Shown: positions 8,769-18,096, numbered from the stretch's first letter. The stretch: DNA of 64,000 nucleotides from Prevotellaceae bacterium (GCA_029219385.1 JAQXTH010000007.1:1-64000); one strand, 5' to 3'. The notes: generated by a model not told the origin, from the letters alone. A program made the numbers and translations.

Positions 8769-10469
8769 TTAAAGAAGTTCCAGTGTGTCAGGGCAAAATT
8801 CTCGTGCCTTAGGTCGATGAGAAATGCAAATAATGGTGGTGGTTTTATAAGAGTTTACAATGTTATGTAAAACGCGAGTCTCTGTGGCAGGGTCAAGGGC
8901 AGAGGTGGCTTCGTCGAGCAGTAATATTGGTGCGTTTACTAACAAGGCGCGTGCTATGCAAATACGCTGGGCTTGACCTTCCGACAGAGTTATTCCATTT
9001 TCTCCGCAAAGTGAAGATAACCCTTCGGGCAATGAAAAGACAAAGTCGGCATCTGCGGTTTTCAACACTTTGCGTAACTCATCGTCAGTGGCATTTGGCG
9101 AGGCAATTTTGAGATTAGAGCGTATTGTGCCTCCAAACAAAGTATTGCCTTGTGGCACATAAGAAAACAATGTGCGCGTAGCAATGGTTGCGTCTGTTTT
9201 CTTTCCGGTGTTATCATATAAGATTATTTTTCCAGAGTTGGGGTTAAAGAGCGATAGCATGAGTCTCACAAGTGTAGTCTTGCCTCGTCCCGTGGGAGCC
9301 GAAATAAGAGTGCGTGAAGCCGGTTTGAAATCGTGGCATAGATTTAGCAGTATAACGCGGTTTGCTTTATAGCCAAAAGTGAGGTTTTCGATTTTTATTC
9401 CTATCGGGGAAGACAAATTCTCGCTTTGTTTTGTTGTGGCACAGGCAGAAATTTGCCTATTTGCAGTGTCTTCAATATTTTTGACGTCTTCAATATCAAT
9501 GTTTTTAATTTCGGCGATACGTTCTCCGGATGTCATGGCATTGATTATTTCGGGCAAAAACCTCAGCATTGATCGCAAGGGCCTTTGAATTTGTCCCACA
9601 AGTTGAACAAAAGCTATAAGAGTTCCGTATGAAATTGCGTCAATCGACAAACGATAGGCACCCCATATAAACGCGGCAAGATAAGAAATCGAGAAACCAA
9701 GGCTGATTATCTGGTTTGAAACAATCGAAAAATTTGTCTTGCGTTTGATTAGGGACAAGAGGGTTGACTGATGTTGAACAGTGTGACGGACTATTTCATT
9801 TGCAGCGTTTCTTATGGTCTTCACCACTATGCGGTTGTGAAGCCCCTCTTGATATTGAGATTGTATCACGGCATCTGTCTTTCTTATTTTTCGCGACAGT
9901 TTGCGCATTTTCTTTACATACATTTTGCTTGCAATTAAGAAGAAAGGAGTTATAAAGATAAGCAAGAGGGCAAGTCTTTTGTCCATAAGGTATAGAAAGA
10001 CAAAGGCACCGCAAAACTGCACGCTCACTACGATGAAATTTGGTAAAGTGTCGGTTATCACGGAAATCAGAGTGTTGACATCTTTCTCTATTCTGTTTAT
10101 GAGGTCGGCACTATGAAATTTGTTTAGGGAAAGCCATGAGGCAGACAAACAGTGGCTGAAGATTTCAAGTTGCAGTTTGTTGGTGGCACGCGCTCCCAAC
10201 ATGGCGTTGACCCGACTGCGCCAAGCTGCAACGCCAATCTGGCAAAACAGAGTCAGAACAAGCAAAATAGCAGCAGTTTTAAAGCTAAACGTTTCCTTAG
10301 AGTTTGTGGCAATATCAATGGTTAGTTTTGTGAACCACACAAAAAGAAATTCGAGAAATACAATGAGCAATCCCGCAATGATATTATTTATTGCTCTGAG
10401 ACGATTTGCTTTTAGCAAAGAGAAAAAGAGAGCAAAGATTTGTTTGTTGTTTTTGTCAAATAACTTCAT
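8769..10469 (-). CDS. ABC transporter, fused permease and ATPase
   Basis: Homodimeric type IV exporter half-transporter of 566 residues. An N-terminal membrane domain with about six segments (residues 20-300) is followed by a nucleotide-binding domain (about 350-566) with Walker A APTGRGKTT, signature LSEGQ, Walker B LLLDEATSAL and switch histidine in CISHR. The first Walker A glycine is alanine and the second signature glycine is glutamate; both changes occur in active members of the family. The start at 10469 gives MKLFDKNNKQ and lies one base after the nadK stop; an in-frame start at 10517 would overlap nadK by 47 bp and adds an unlikely cysteine/glycine-rich leader. Substrate unknown; lipid or peptide export is typical. 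Confidence 0.85.
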   Translation of the reverse strand: MKLFDKNNKQIFALFFSLLKANRLRAINNIIAGLLIVFLEFLFVWFTKLTIDIATNSKETFSFKTAAILLVLTLFCQIGVAAWRSRVNAMLGARATNKLQLEIFSHCLSASWLSLNKFHSADLINRIEKDVNTLISVITDTLPNFIVVSVQFCGAFVFLYLMDKRLALLLIFITPFFLIASKMYVKKMRKLSRKIRKTDAVIQSQYQEGLHNRIVVKTIRNAANEIVRHTVQHQSTLLSLIKRKTNFSIVSNQIISLGFSISYLAAFIWGAYRLSIDAISYGTLIAFVQLVGQIQRPLRSMLRFLPEIINAMTSGERIAEIKNIDIEDVKNIEDTANRQISACATTKQSENLSSPIGIKIENLTFGYKANRVILLNLCHDFKPASRTLISAPTGRGKTTLVRLMLSLFNPNSGKIILYDNTGKKTDATIATRTLFSYVPQGNTLFGGTIRSNLKIASPNATDDELRKVLKTADADFVFSLPEGLSSLCGENGITLSEGQAQRICIARALLVNAPILLLDEATSALDPATETRVLHNIVNSYKTTTIICISHRPKAREFCPDTLELL

Positions 10470-10470
10470 G

Positions 10471-11349
10471 TCAGCGTCTGTCTGCCCCCCAGAGCAGTTT
10501 GTTTCTAAGCGTATCAAAGAAAGAGTGCTGTTTTTGTCTCACAATTCCGATTGTGTAGGGTGCTTTACATATTTTAATTTTAATGCTGTCGTTAAGGCTT
10601 TTGCTTTTGCCGTCGATTGCTATCATAAAATTTTTTGAGCGACTTTTGATTTCCAACAAGATTTTAACGTCATCGTTCATGATAAACGGTCTTACGGCAA
10701 GGCTGTGGGCAGCAATCGGAGAAATGATTATAGACTTAGAGTCGGGAGCAACAATCGGCCCACCCACGCTCAGAGAGTAGCCTGTAGAGCCGGTTGGTGT
10801 GCTTACCACAAGTCCATCTGCTCTATATGTTGTGAGATATTTGCCATCAACATGAGTAGTGATGTCAATCATGGAGGATTCGTCGTGTTTCAAAACGGCT
10901 ATTTCATTAAGGGCACAAAACGATTGCCACTCTTCACAATCCGAAAATGAAGCATTTAGCAAAGTGCGTCGTTCGATATCGTAGTTGCCATTCATTAAAT
11001 CTTTAAAAAAAGCAGAAGCATCATTGGGCATTAAATCACTGATAAAACCAAGTCGGCCGGTATTGATCCCGATAATAGGGATTTGTTTATCTCCGATTTG
11101 GCGTGCAGTTTCAAGAAAAGTGCCGTCACCGCCCATGCTTACGGCAAAATCTGCCTTGATTTCTGACGAAGGCAAACGGATCGGAGCAAGGTCATGTAAA
11201 GAACCGGCTTTTTCAAGAAAGTCGGCAAATTCTTTTTCCACTACAATTTTTCCGCCCAAGAGGGTAATGTCTTCCATCACCCTTCGGATATTTCCGGACT
11301 TACTTATTTGAAACGTATTGCCAAAAAATGCAAAGGTTTTATTTTTCAT
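10471..11349 (-). CDS. nadK: NAD kinase
   Basis: Phosphorylates NAD to NADP in the cytoplasm. The 292-residue protein has the diagnostic GGDGTFLE motif at residues 73-80, the NTGRLGFISD loop near 115 and the TPTGSTGYSLSVGGP motif in the C-terminal beta domain. Length is normal. A TACTTTTG -7 element lies about 80 bp upstream. The ABC transporter gene starts one base after its stop and must be read from the same transcript. Confidence 0.95.
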   Translation of the reverse strand: MKNKTFAFFGNTFQISKSGNIRRVMEDITLLGGKIVVEKEFADFLEKAGSLHDLAPIRLPSSEIKADFAVSMGGDGTFLETARQIGDKQIPIIGINTGRLGFISDLMPNDASAFFKDLMNGNYDIERRTLLNASFSDCEEWQSFCALNEIAVLKHDESSMIDITTHVDGKYLTTYRADGLVVSTPTGSTGYSLSVGGPIVAPDSKSIIISPIAAHSLAVRPFIMNDDVKILLEIKSRSKNFMIAIDGKSKSLNDSIKIKICKAPYTIGIVRQKQHSFFDTLRNKLLWGADRR

Positions 11350-11428
11350 TATACAATTTTCAACAAGTTATATTTATAACAACAAGCTGCTGAAGCCTTT
11401 TAAAGCATGAGCAAAATTTTATTTTCAG

Positions 11429-11436
11429 CAAAAGTA
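11429..11436 (-). promoter_or_regulatory. Predicted -7 promoter element, nadK
   Basis: Reads TACTTTTG on the minus strand, a full match to TAnnTTTG, 79 bp before the nadK start. Confidence 0.45.
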
Positions 11437-11507
11437 GTGTTTTTTCTTCACTATCTATAATTTATTTAGCAATTTTGCACCATGATTATAAAAATATTCA
11501 GAAGATT

Positions 11508-12221
11508 ATGACCAGACTAAGTGTGAACATCAATAAGATAGCAACTTTGCGTAACGCTCGTGGAGGCAACAATCCCGACGTTATCAAGGTTGCCCTTGAC
11601 TGCGAAAAATATGGTGCCGAGGGTATCACTGTTCATCCACGCCCCGATGAGCGTCACATAAGAAGAAGCGATGTATATGAATTAAAGAAAGTGTTGCACA
11701 CAGAGTTTAATATCGAGGGCTATCCCTCAAAAGATTTCTGTCAACTCGTTTCGGAAGTTAGGCCTGCTCAAGTCACTTTGGTTCCCGACAGCCCCGAGCA
11801 AATAACCTCAAATGCCGGTTGGGACACCATAACCCATAAAGAATTTCTCACAGACATTGTCTCCTTGTTTAAGACACAAGGCATTCGCACCTCTATTTTC
11901 GTTGCTGCCGACCCTGCAATGGTAGAAGCTGCGAAACTAACCGGCTGCGATAGGGTAGAACTTTATACAGAGCCCTACGCATCTCTTTACTCTGAAAATC
12001 CTCAAAAAGCAATTATACCATTTATAGAAGCAGCAAAAGTAGCACATAACTCAGGCTTGGGACTAAATGCGGGACACGACCTCAATCTCGACAACCTAAA
12101 ATATTTTCATTCCCTCATTCCATGGCTCGACGAAGTAAGCATAGGTCACGCGTTGGTATGTGACGCATTGTATTATGGGTTGAAAGAAACAATAGGAAAA
12201 TATCTGTCACAATTGAAATAA
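11508..12221 (+). CDS. pdxJ: Pyridoxine 5'-phosphate synthase
   Basis: Condenses 1-deoxyxylulose 5-phosphate with 3-amino-2-oxopropyl phosphate to pyridoxine 5'-phosphate, in the DXP-dependent B6 route. The ATG at 11508 gives the usual N terminus [20 protein letters not shown]; the longer frame opens with TTG and adds eleven atypical residues. The TIM barrel shows [12 protein letters not shown], the loop [19 protein letters not shown] and the phosphate-binding GLNAGHDLN near the C terminus. Its 237 residues are the normal length. A weak promoter-like CAATTTTG lies at 11470-11477. A GH89 glycosidase follows after 9 bp, so the two are probably cotranscribed although unrelated in function. Confidence 0.95.
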   Translation: MTRLSVNINKIATLRNARGGNNPDVIKVALDCEKYGAEGITVHPRPDERHIRRSDVYELKKVLHTEFNIEGYPSKDFCQLVSEVRPAQVTLVPDSPEQITSNAGWDTITHKEFLTDIVSLFKTQGIRTSIFVAADPAMVEAAKLTGCDRVELYTEPYASLYSENPQKAIIPFIEAAKVAHNSGLGLNAGHDLNLDNLKYFHSLIPWLDEVSIGHALVCDALYYGLKETIGKYLSQLK

Positions 12222-12230
12222 TATAGGGTT

Positions 12231-14435
12231 ATGTTAAAAAAGATTAGTTTATTGTTTGTGGCAACAATGATGTTACTCGGCGCATGGAGTAACAATTTTG
12301 AAAAAGCTGCATATAGTCTTGCCGAAAGAATAATGAGCAAATCCAAGGCTCAACAAATTACATTCAAACAAAAAGACGCAGACAAGGATTTTTTTGAATT
12401 AAAATCAGATAAAAAAAATGTTGTTATCACTGCCAACAATGTAAATTCGATGGCAATGGGTTTGGGACATTATATCAGATATTGTTGTAATCAAGACATC
12501 TCGTGGGAAAATTTTTCTCAAATAACTCTGCCCGACACACTTCCGAGAATAGAAAAGACTATTTATCGCGAAGCACGCGTAGAAGACAGGTTTTTTCTTA
12601 ATTATTGCACTTTTGGATATACCACGGTTTGGTGGCAATGGAAAGAATGGGAGTATTTTATTGACTGGATGGCTCTTAACGGCATCAACATGCCTTTAGC
12701 TTGTTGCGGTCAAGAAGCAATATGGCATCGTATTTGGAGAAAACACGGCTTAAGCGACTCGCAGATACGGGCTTATTTCACCGGGCCGGCTCATTTGCCA
12801 TGGCATCGAATGATAAATATGGACAAATGGCAAGGAATGTTGCCAAAATCATGGCTGAAAGAGCAAGAAAAACTCCAAAGCCTTATCGTTAAACGCGAGA
12901 GAGAATTAGGGATGAAACCCATTTTGCCGGCATTTGCCGGTCACGTGCCCGAAGCATTAAAAGAAATATATCCAAATGCCAAAATCACGCGCAACACTTC
13001 CTGGGGTGGATTTAAAGACACTTATCGCAGTTTTTTTCTTTCTCCTCAAGATTCGTTATTTCCCATTATCCAAAAAGAATTTCTTGAAGAGCAAGAAAAA
13101 CTGTATGGAACAGACCATCTTTATGCGATAGATCCTTTTAATGAAGTAGACCCACCATCATGGGAAGAAAATTTTTTAAGGAAAACAGCAGAGACAATTT
13201 ACAACTCGGTTGCCCACCACGACCCAAAGGCCGTATGGATACAAATGACCTGGTTGTTTTATATAGACCAATCCCACTGGAAGCCCCAAAAAACAGAGGC
13301 CTTTCTCAACGGTGTTGATAAAGACAAATTGCTCCTATTAGACTATTATGCAGAAGATACAGAGGTTTGGCGAAAAACAAATTCATACTACGACCACAAA
13401 TTTATTTGGTGTTATCTTGGCAACTTTGGTGGCAACACAATGTTGGCAGGAAATTTTAAAGAAACATCCCGACGCATAGAAAACGCACTGAAAGAAACCC
13501 ACGGGTTGATGAATGGTATCGGCTCTACACTCGAAGGTTTAGACTGTAACCCATTAATGTATGAATTTGTTTTAGACAAAGCGTGGACACCCCTTTACTC
13601 AGAAAAACAATGGATCGACAAGTGGGCAGACAGACGTCTCGAGCGTGCAGACAAGAGATACCGACAAGCGTGGCAACTGTTGGTTGATAGTGTTTATACC
13701 ACTCCCGCACGATTAGGACAGGCAACATTGACCAACTCACGCCCTACATTTAAGGGAAAAGGCAATTGGACCACAAATCCCAAGATAAATTATAATAATG
13801 AAATTCTCTCTGAAGTGTGGCGACTCATGATGACCGCAGTTTTTGACAATAACAACCAAACTGAAGCAGCCCTTTATGACTGTGTAAACATAGCGCGACA
13901 ATATCTCGGAAACAAATTCTCTACGTTGCGCGACTCCATGACCGACGCATATATTCAACGCGATATTTTGAAATTTAAACAGGCAAAAAACCAAATGCTC
14001 GATCTCTTAAAAGACATCAACGAGATAACAGCCCTTCACCCCGCCTTTTCCTTTGATAGATGGATTAACCTATCGCAAAGCCACGCAAAAAATAACGAAC
14101 AGAAAGAATATTATCGTCAATCGGCCACCACACTTCTCACTACATGGGGTGAAACACCCCAATCGCTCAACGATTACGCCTCGCGAACTTGGAGCGGACT
14201 CGTTGAGGGTTATTACGCTCGACGATGGAAAATGTTTTTAGACATGGCAGAAGAAGCGTTGCAAAACAATAAGGAGTTCAACAATAAGGAGTTCACTCGT
14301 CTTGTCACAGAGTTTGAGAAGAAGGTCTCTCATGGTGAAATTATTTATCAAAGCAAAAAAGATCCCTCTCCGTTCAAGAAACTTCGAATGCTTTACAACA
14401 AGCATACACATAATTCATCACCAAAAAATAACTAA
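12231..14435 (+). CDS. Alpha-N-acetylglucosaminidase, GH89
   Basis: Secreted or periplasmic hydrolase removing terminal alpha-linked N-acetylglucosamine, as found on gastric-type mucin glycans and heparan sulfate. The 734-residue protein has a hydrophobic N-terminal signal (about 1-20), an N-terminal NAGLU domain (to about 110), the catalytic TIM barrel (about 110-450) and the helical C-terminal domain. By comparison with human NAGLU and Clostridium GH89, E305 in DPFNEVDPPS should be the acid/base and E435 in GSTLEGLDCNP the nucleophile. A 15-bp tandem duplication near the 3' end writes NNKEF twice. It follows pdxJ by 9 bp and precedes a DJ-1 gene by 19 bp. No SusC/SusD genes are near. Confidence 0.9.
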   Translation: MLKKISLLFVATMMLLGAWSNNFEKAAYSLAERIMSKSKAQQITFKQKDADKDFFELKSDKKNVVITANNVNSMAMGLGHYIRYCCNQDISWENFSQITLPDTLPRIEKTIYREARVEDRFFLNYCTFGYTTVWWQWKEWEYFIDWMALNGINMPLACCGQEAIWHRIWRKHGLSDSQIRAYFTGPAHLPWHRMINMDKWQGMLPKSWLKEQEKLQSLIVKRERELGMKPILPAFAGHVPEALKEIYPNAKITRNTSWGGFKDTYRSFFLSPQDSLFPIIQKEFLEEQEKLYGTDHLYAIDPFNEVDPPSWEENFLRKTAETIYNSVAHHDPKAVWIQMTWLFYIDQSHWKPQKTEAFLNGVDKDKLLLLDYYAEDTEVWRKTNSYYDHKFIWCYLGNFGGNTMLAGNFKETSRRIENALKETHGLMNGIGSTLEGLDCNPLMYEFVLDKAWTPLYSEKQWIDKWADRRLERADKRYRQAWQLLVDSVYTTPARLGQATLTNSRPTFKGKGNWTTNPKINYNNEILSEVWRLMMTAVFDNNNQTEAALYDCVNIARQYLGNKFSTLRDSMTDAYIQRDILKFKQAKNQMLDLLKDINEITALHPAFSFDRWINLSQSHAKNNEQKEYYRQSATTLLTTWGETPQSLNDYASRTWSGLVEGYYARRWKMFLDMAEEALQNNKEFNNKEFTRLVTEFEKKVSHGEIIYQSKKDPSPFKKLRMLYNKHTHNSSPKNN
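14265..14294 (+). repeat. 15-bp in-frame tandem duplication inside GH89
   Basis: AACAATAAGGAGTTC occurs twice without a gap (14265-14279 and 14280-14294), so the protein reads NNKEFNNKEF. Perfect identity suggests a recent slippage event. Confidence 0.85.
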
Positions 14436-14454
14436 TATCTTAAAATATCATCAC

Positions 14455-15000
14455 ATGAAAAAAGCTGTTTTGTTTTTAGCACCCGGCTTTGAAGAAATAG
14501 AAGCCCTTGCCACGGTTGACATTTTGCGTCGCGGAGGAATTGAAGTGACTACAGTCTCCATTTCGTCCGACCCCTTTGTATGTGGCGTGCATGGCATAGA
14601 GGTGACAACCGATGCCGTTGACGAATATCCTATCGACTCACAAGATGCCGTTATTTTGCCCGGAGGAATGCCTGGAGCCGAAAATCTGTCAAAATCCTCC
14701 ATCGTAATTCAAACCGTAAAAAAATTCTATCAAGAAAATAAGATTGTTGCTGCCATATGCGCCGCACCCTTTGTTTTGGGAAAAGCTGACATTTTAAAAG
14801 GCAAAAATGTAACTTGTTACCCCGGTTTTCAAGACAAACTCAATGGGGCAACCTATCTTGACAAGAGAGTTGTTACAGACAACAATATCATAACGGCTTG
14901 TGGGCCTTCGGCCACAATAGAGTTTGCGTTTGAACTGCTCAAAAAACTGACAGACAGTGCTACCGCTGACAGCGTTGCTAAAGCAATGTTGATAAAATAA
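14455..15000 (+). CDS. DJ-1/PfpI family protein (YajL/ThiJ-like)
   Basis: A 181-residue cytoplasmic protein of the DJ-1 superfamily, with a flavodoxin-like fold and a reactive cysteine. The ATG at 14455 is chosen since the protein then begins MKKAVLFLAPGFEEIE; the longer frame runs back into the GH89 gene. E16 (GFEEIE) and C102 (AAICAAPF, the nucleophile elbow) match the conserved pair, followed by CYPGFQD and the closing GPSATIEFAFELL. Members are proposed chaperones, oxidative stress sensors or glyoxalases; which applies here cannot be told. ispD lies 47 bp downstream. Confidence 0.9.
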   Translation: MKKAVLFLAPGFEEIEALATVDILRRGGIEVTTVSISSDPFVCGVHGIEVTTDAVDEYPIDSQDAVILPGGMPGAENLSKSSIVIQTVKKFYQENKIVAAICAAPFVLGKADILKGKNVTCYPGFQDKLNGATYLDKRVVTDNNIITACGPSATIEFAFELLKKLTDSATADSVAKAMLIK

Positions 15001-15047
15001 TTACTTGCTTCTCTTATAATTTTTGTCTCTTAGTCTTTTTACTTTTT

Positions 15048-15740
15048 ATGGCCATAAGAAAAACCGTAATTATTTCAGCCGGAGGAAGTGGACAGCGTAT
15101 GAAAAGCACGCTTCCCAAGCAATTTCTGCCTATTGGCGGAGTGCCCGTCATATTGAGAACCATCGACAGATTTATTTCTGCTCTTAATGATATAGAACTG
15201 ATTGTTGTTCTCAACGACAAATGGAAAACACTTTGGCAAGAAATATGTCGCAAACACTCCTTTGACTATCCCCATACTGTCATAGAGGGTGGAGCACAGC
15301 GGTTTCACAGCGTGAAAAATGCAATTGACTATTTGGTCAAAGAGAATACCGATGAAAAGTTGGTCGCAATTCACGACGCAGTCAGACCTTTTGTGTCGAA
15401 AGATGTGATATTAAACACTTTTTGTGAAGCAGAGCGACATGGAGCTGCCATTGTCGCTCTGCCATCAACAGACTCCATGCGATTAAAAGATCAAGGCGGT
15501 GAGTGGAGAGCCATAGATCGCCAACACATCATGACCATCCAAACTCCACAGGTTTTTTTACTTTCGCTTTTGGCTAAAGCTTACAGCCAACCATTTCGAC
15601 CCGATTTCACCGACGACGCCACAGTTGTTGAAACAGTCAATCAAAAAATTAGATTGGTGGAAGGAAACCGTGAAAACTTTAAAATCACAACTCCTTCAGA
15701 CTTGCTTTTTGCAGAAGCATTGATAAAAGCTTCATTTTAG
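15048..15740 (+). CDS. ispD: 2-C-methyl-D-erythritol 4-phosphate cytidylyltransferase
   Basis: Joins CTP and methylerythritol 4-phosphate in the non-mevalonate isoprenoid pathway. The 230-residue protein has the CTP-binding motif SAGGSGQRMKSTLPKQF near the N terminus, VAIHDAVRPFVS in the middle, QTPQVF and a TDDATVVE segment, all typical of IspD. Bacteroidales IspD of the same size are normal. It closes the pdxJ-GH89-DJ-1-ispD run. No terminator hairpin was found right after the stop; instead a 445-bp gene-free stretch begins. Confidence 0.93.
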   Translation: MAIRKTVIISAGGSGQRMKSTLPKQFLPIGGVPVILRTIDRFISALNDIELIVVLNDKWKTLWQEICRKHSFDYPHTVIEGGAQRFHSVKNAIDYLVKENTDEKLVAIHDAVRPFVSKDVILNTFCEAERHGAAIVALPSTDSMRLKDQGGEWRAIDRQHIMTIQTPQVFLLSLLAKAYSQPFRPDFTDDATVVETVNQKIRLVEGNRENFKITTPSDLLFAEALIKASF

Positions 15741-16111
15741 TTAAGCCTACGATGGATCTGTGAAGACAGATGTTGAACCTGCTCTGACCATTTTGATTAG
15801 CGACAGAGTAAGTCGTAGTAAAAGGAGCAGAGCCAAGTTTGTCTGAGTTTTTCCACAACGATAACGTGATTGTTTAACATTAAATTGTTTGCGTACCTAA
15901 GGGTTTTGATTTTTAAATATGCGATAATTTTAAAAACCTATTTTTGATTGAAAAAAATCCGAAGTAACTTTCAGAAATCACGTTAAAGACTTTTTTTCTC
16001 TGATTAAGTCAGAAGAAATCGTTATACCAGTCTTGAGAAATCTTTGATGAATTAAAAAAAAACGAGGTCAACATTTTTGGCATCACATTATGCCCCAAGG
16101 ATTGCATCAAA
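15741..16111. other. Gene-free stretch with a possible structured RNA
   Basis: No open frame of note on either strand. The first 100 bases can fold on the plus strand into a three-way-junction-like pattern: CTACGA (15747-15752) with TCGTAG (15813-15818) closing a perfect hairpin ATCTGT-GAAG-ACAGAT (15756-15771) and CTCTG/CAGAG (15782-15786 with 15804-15808). GCTCTG at 15781 can alternatively pair with CAGAGC at 15828-15833. The rest, to the sulP terminator, is AT-rich without visible structure. Function is unknown; a small RNA or a decayed gene are both possible. Confidence 0.3.
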
Positions 16112-16162
16112 AAAATAAGCGTATCGAGCGAAAAAAATTGTTTTGCTCGATACGCTTATTTT
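16112..16162 (-). terminator. Rho-independent terminator of sulP
   Basis: Arms 16112-16129 and 16145-16162 pair perfectly over 18 bp around a 15-base loop, with an A run on the left that reads as a T tract on the minus strand. It lies 24 bp after the sulP stop. Confidence 0.85.
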
Positions 16163-16185
16163 ATATGGATTTGATATGAAAAATC

Positions 16186-17889
16186 TTAGGCCTTGTATTT
16201 TTCTTTAAGGTGTTGAGTGCATGCTTCGAATGTTGAAAACACATTTTCTTCGGGCACTAAATCGGGAATGCAGTTCATCGCTTTGAGCATATACATGGGT
16301 TGAGGTTGTATAATGGTCATGAGCACTTCTATTCCTCTATTTTTAAGGTCTTTTATTGCTGTTTCCATAGCGTAGAGCCCGGATTGGTCCATGAAGCTAA
16401 CGAGTCTCATGCGTATTACAACAGTTTCGACGTTGTTGGGTATGTTGTGCATCACTTCTTGAAAACGAGTGATTGAACCGAAAAATATAGGTCCGTTGAG
16501 TCGCTGAATATATATTTTGTGTTTGATTTCTTCGGGAATGCCGTTTTCGTCTAACCACGGTGATTCTTTGTCGAAATTGGTTATCTCTGCGGAACTATAG
16601 CTGCCTTCTACCAAATCGCCGGCTCGCTTCATAAATAAAACGCAGGCTATCACCATGCCTATACCGACAGCGGTGAGAAGGTCTACAAACACAGTGGTGA
16701 CAAACACAACAATTAACACAAAGGCATCGGCTTTGGGTATTTTGGTTATGTCGCGAAATCCTTTGAAGTCTATTATGCCCCAACCAACAGTTATAAGAAT
16801 GCCTGCCAAAACAGAAAGGGGTACATATTTCACGAGACTGCCAACTCCAAGAAGAATTGCAAGCAAGAACAGGGCGTGAGTAATGCCGCTCAATTGTGTG
16901 CGTCCACCGGATTTTACGTTTACGACAGTGCGCATTGTTGCTCCTGCTCCGGCTATGCCGGCAAAGAGTCCGGCAATGGCGTTGCCGATGCCTTGGCCTA
17001 CGAGTTCCTTGTTGCTGTTGTGTTTTGTCTTGGTGATGTTGTCGGCAACGACCGAGGTGAGCAAAGTGTCGATAGATCCTAAACCGGCGAGTGTGAGGCC
17101 CGGTATTATGGATGCTTTGATTAATGAGAGCCAATCAATGTTTTCAAACGATATGTTTTCTTTAAGAAACAAGGGCAAGGGTAGTCCTGTGGGTATGTTG
17201 CCTATTGTAAGAGAGGGGTCTATGTTGAAAAGAACAGAAATAACGCTTACAAATATTAGGGCGACGAGTGTTGCCGGAATTTTACGTGTAAGGAGGGGGA
17301 AAGACCAGACGATGACAATTGTGAGCAATCCTAATAGCAGGGCTGCTGTTGATATGCCCGATGATAAAGCCGAGGTGAAGTTTCCTATCATGTCGACTAC
17401 AAGCACGGGAGATTTGAGTCCGAGCAACGGGTATATTTGTTGTAGTATAATGATGACTCCTATGCCACTCATGAAGCCCGAAAGCACAGGATAGGGTATA
17501 TATCTTACGTATTTTCCTATCTTTATAATGCCAAACAATATTTGGAAAAGTCCACAAAAGACACCTGCCATTGACATTGCCAAGATTACGGAAGCCATAT
17601 TGCCGTTAGAGGCTGTCCAGGCTCCGCTTATAAGGGCTGCAGTTATCACGGTCATCGGGCCTGTTGGTCCACTAATTTGACTGTGTGTGCCTCCAAACCA
17701 CGCCGCAAAAAATCCGAGCATAGTAGCACCGACTATTCCGCTGAGAGCTCCTATGGAAGAGGCTTGGGGCGAGTCTATTCCTCCAAAGGCTTGTATGCCA
17801 AATGCCAAAGCCAAGGGCAATGCTACAATGCCGGCAGTGATGCCTCCAAAGAGGTCTCCTTTGATGTTGTTTGCAAATATTTGTTTCAT
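16186..17889 (-). CDS. SulP/SLC26 family anion transporter with STAS domain
   Basis: Inner-membrane secondary transporter of 567 residues. The first 400 or so residues hold about 12 hydrophobic helices with SulP signatures: ALPLALAFG, the substrate-binding SGPTGPMTVITA near residue 75, FAGIAGAGATMRTVVNVKSG around residue 310. Residues about 440-560 form a soluble STAS domain with RLNGPIFFGS and SFMDQSGLYAMETAI. Family members carry sulfate or bicarbonate; the substrate cannot be told from sequence, and the missing Cys/sulfur genes nearby give no hint. A TAATTTTG -7 element lies about 55 bp upstream and a strong terminator follows, so it appears monocistronic. Confidence 0.9.
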   Translation of the reverse strand: MKQIFANNIKGDLFGGITAGIVALPLALAFGIQAFGGIDSPQASSIGALSGIVGATMLGFFAAWFGGTHSQISGPTGPMTVITAALISGAWTASNGNMASVILAMSMAGVFCGLFQILFGIIKIGKYVRYIPYPVLSGFMSGIGVIIILQQIYPLLGLKSPVLVVDMIGNFTSALSSGISTAALLLGLLTIVIVWSFPLLTRKIPATLVALIFVSVISVLFNIDPSLTIGNIPTGLPLPLFLKENISFENIDWLSLIKASIIPGLTLAGLGSIDTLLTSVVADNITKTKHNSNKELVGQGIGNAIAGLFAGIAGAGATMRTVVNVKSGGRTQLSGITHALFLLAILLGVGSLVKYVPLSVLAGILITVGWGIIDFKGFRDITKIPKADAFVLIVVFVTTVFVDLLTAVGIGMVIACVLFMKRAGDLVEGSYSSAEITNFDKESPWLDENGIPEEIKHKIYIQRLNGPIFFGSITRFQEVMHNIPNNVETVVIRMRLVSFMDQSGLYAMETAIKDLKNRGIEVLMTIIQPQPMYMLKAMNCIPDLVPEENVFSTFEACTQHLKEKYKA

Positions 17890-17943
17890 TGTCTGTTTGT
17901 TTAAGTGAAAGTCTTAAAAACTATTAAAAGAAATTTTCCGCTG

Positions 17944-17951
17944 CAAAATTA
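17944..17951 (-). promoter_or_regulatory. Predicted -7 promoter element, sulP
   Basis: TAATTTTG on the minus strand, 54 bp before the sulP start; the extended form TAATTTTGC recurs before three other minus-strand genes in the window. Confidence 0.5.
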
Positions 17952-18057
17952 CGAAAGAAAACTTTTGTGGGTGTATCGGCAAGGTTTCTTTTTAGGTGTT
18001 ATATGGGTTGATTGGGTTTGTTTGTTTTGTCTGTCTTGAATTTTGCATAAGAATGCA

Positions 18058-18096
18058 AAGAGAGCATATCAAAATGTGTTTCTGATATGCTCTCTT
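18058..18096 (-). terminator. Terminator hairpin after the GH2 gene
   Basis: Arms 18058-18071 and 18083-18096 pair perfectly over 14 bp around an 11-base loop, 22 bp after the GH2 stop. The T tract on the minus strand is short, so termination strength is uncertain. Confidence 0.7.

Noticed and set aside
10470..10517. Longer start for the ABC transporter
   Set aside because: It would overlap nadK by 47 bp; the ATG at 10469 directly after the nadK stop gives a normal start.
15841..16080. Decayed gene in the stretch after ispD
   Set aside because: No protein family pattern could be followed in any frame, so no pseudogene is called.
16595..17134. 179-codon frame rich in His, Arg and Cys
   Set aside because: Lies within sulP on the same strand in another frame; composition is that of a shadow frame.
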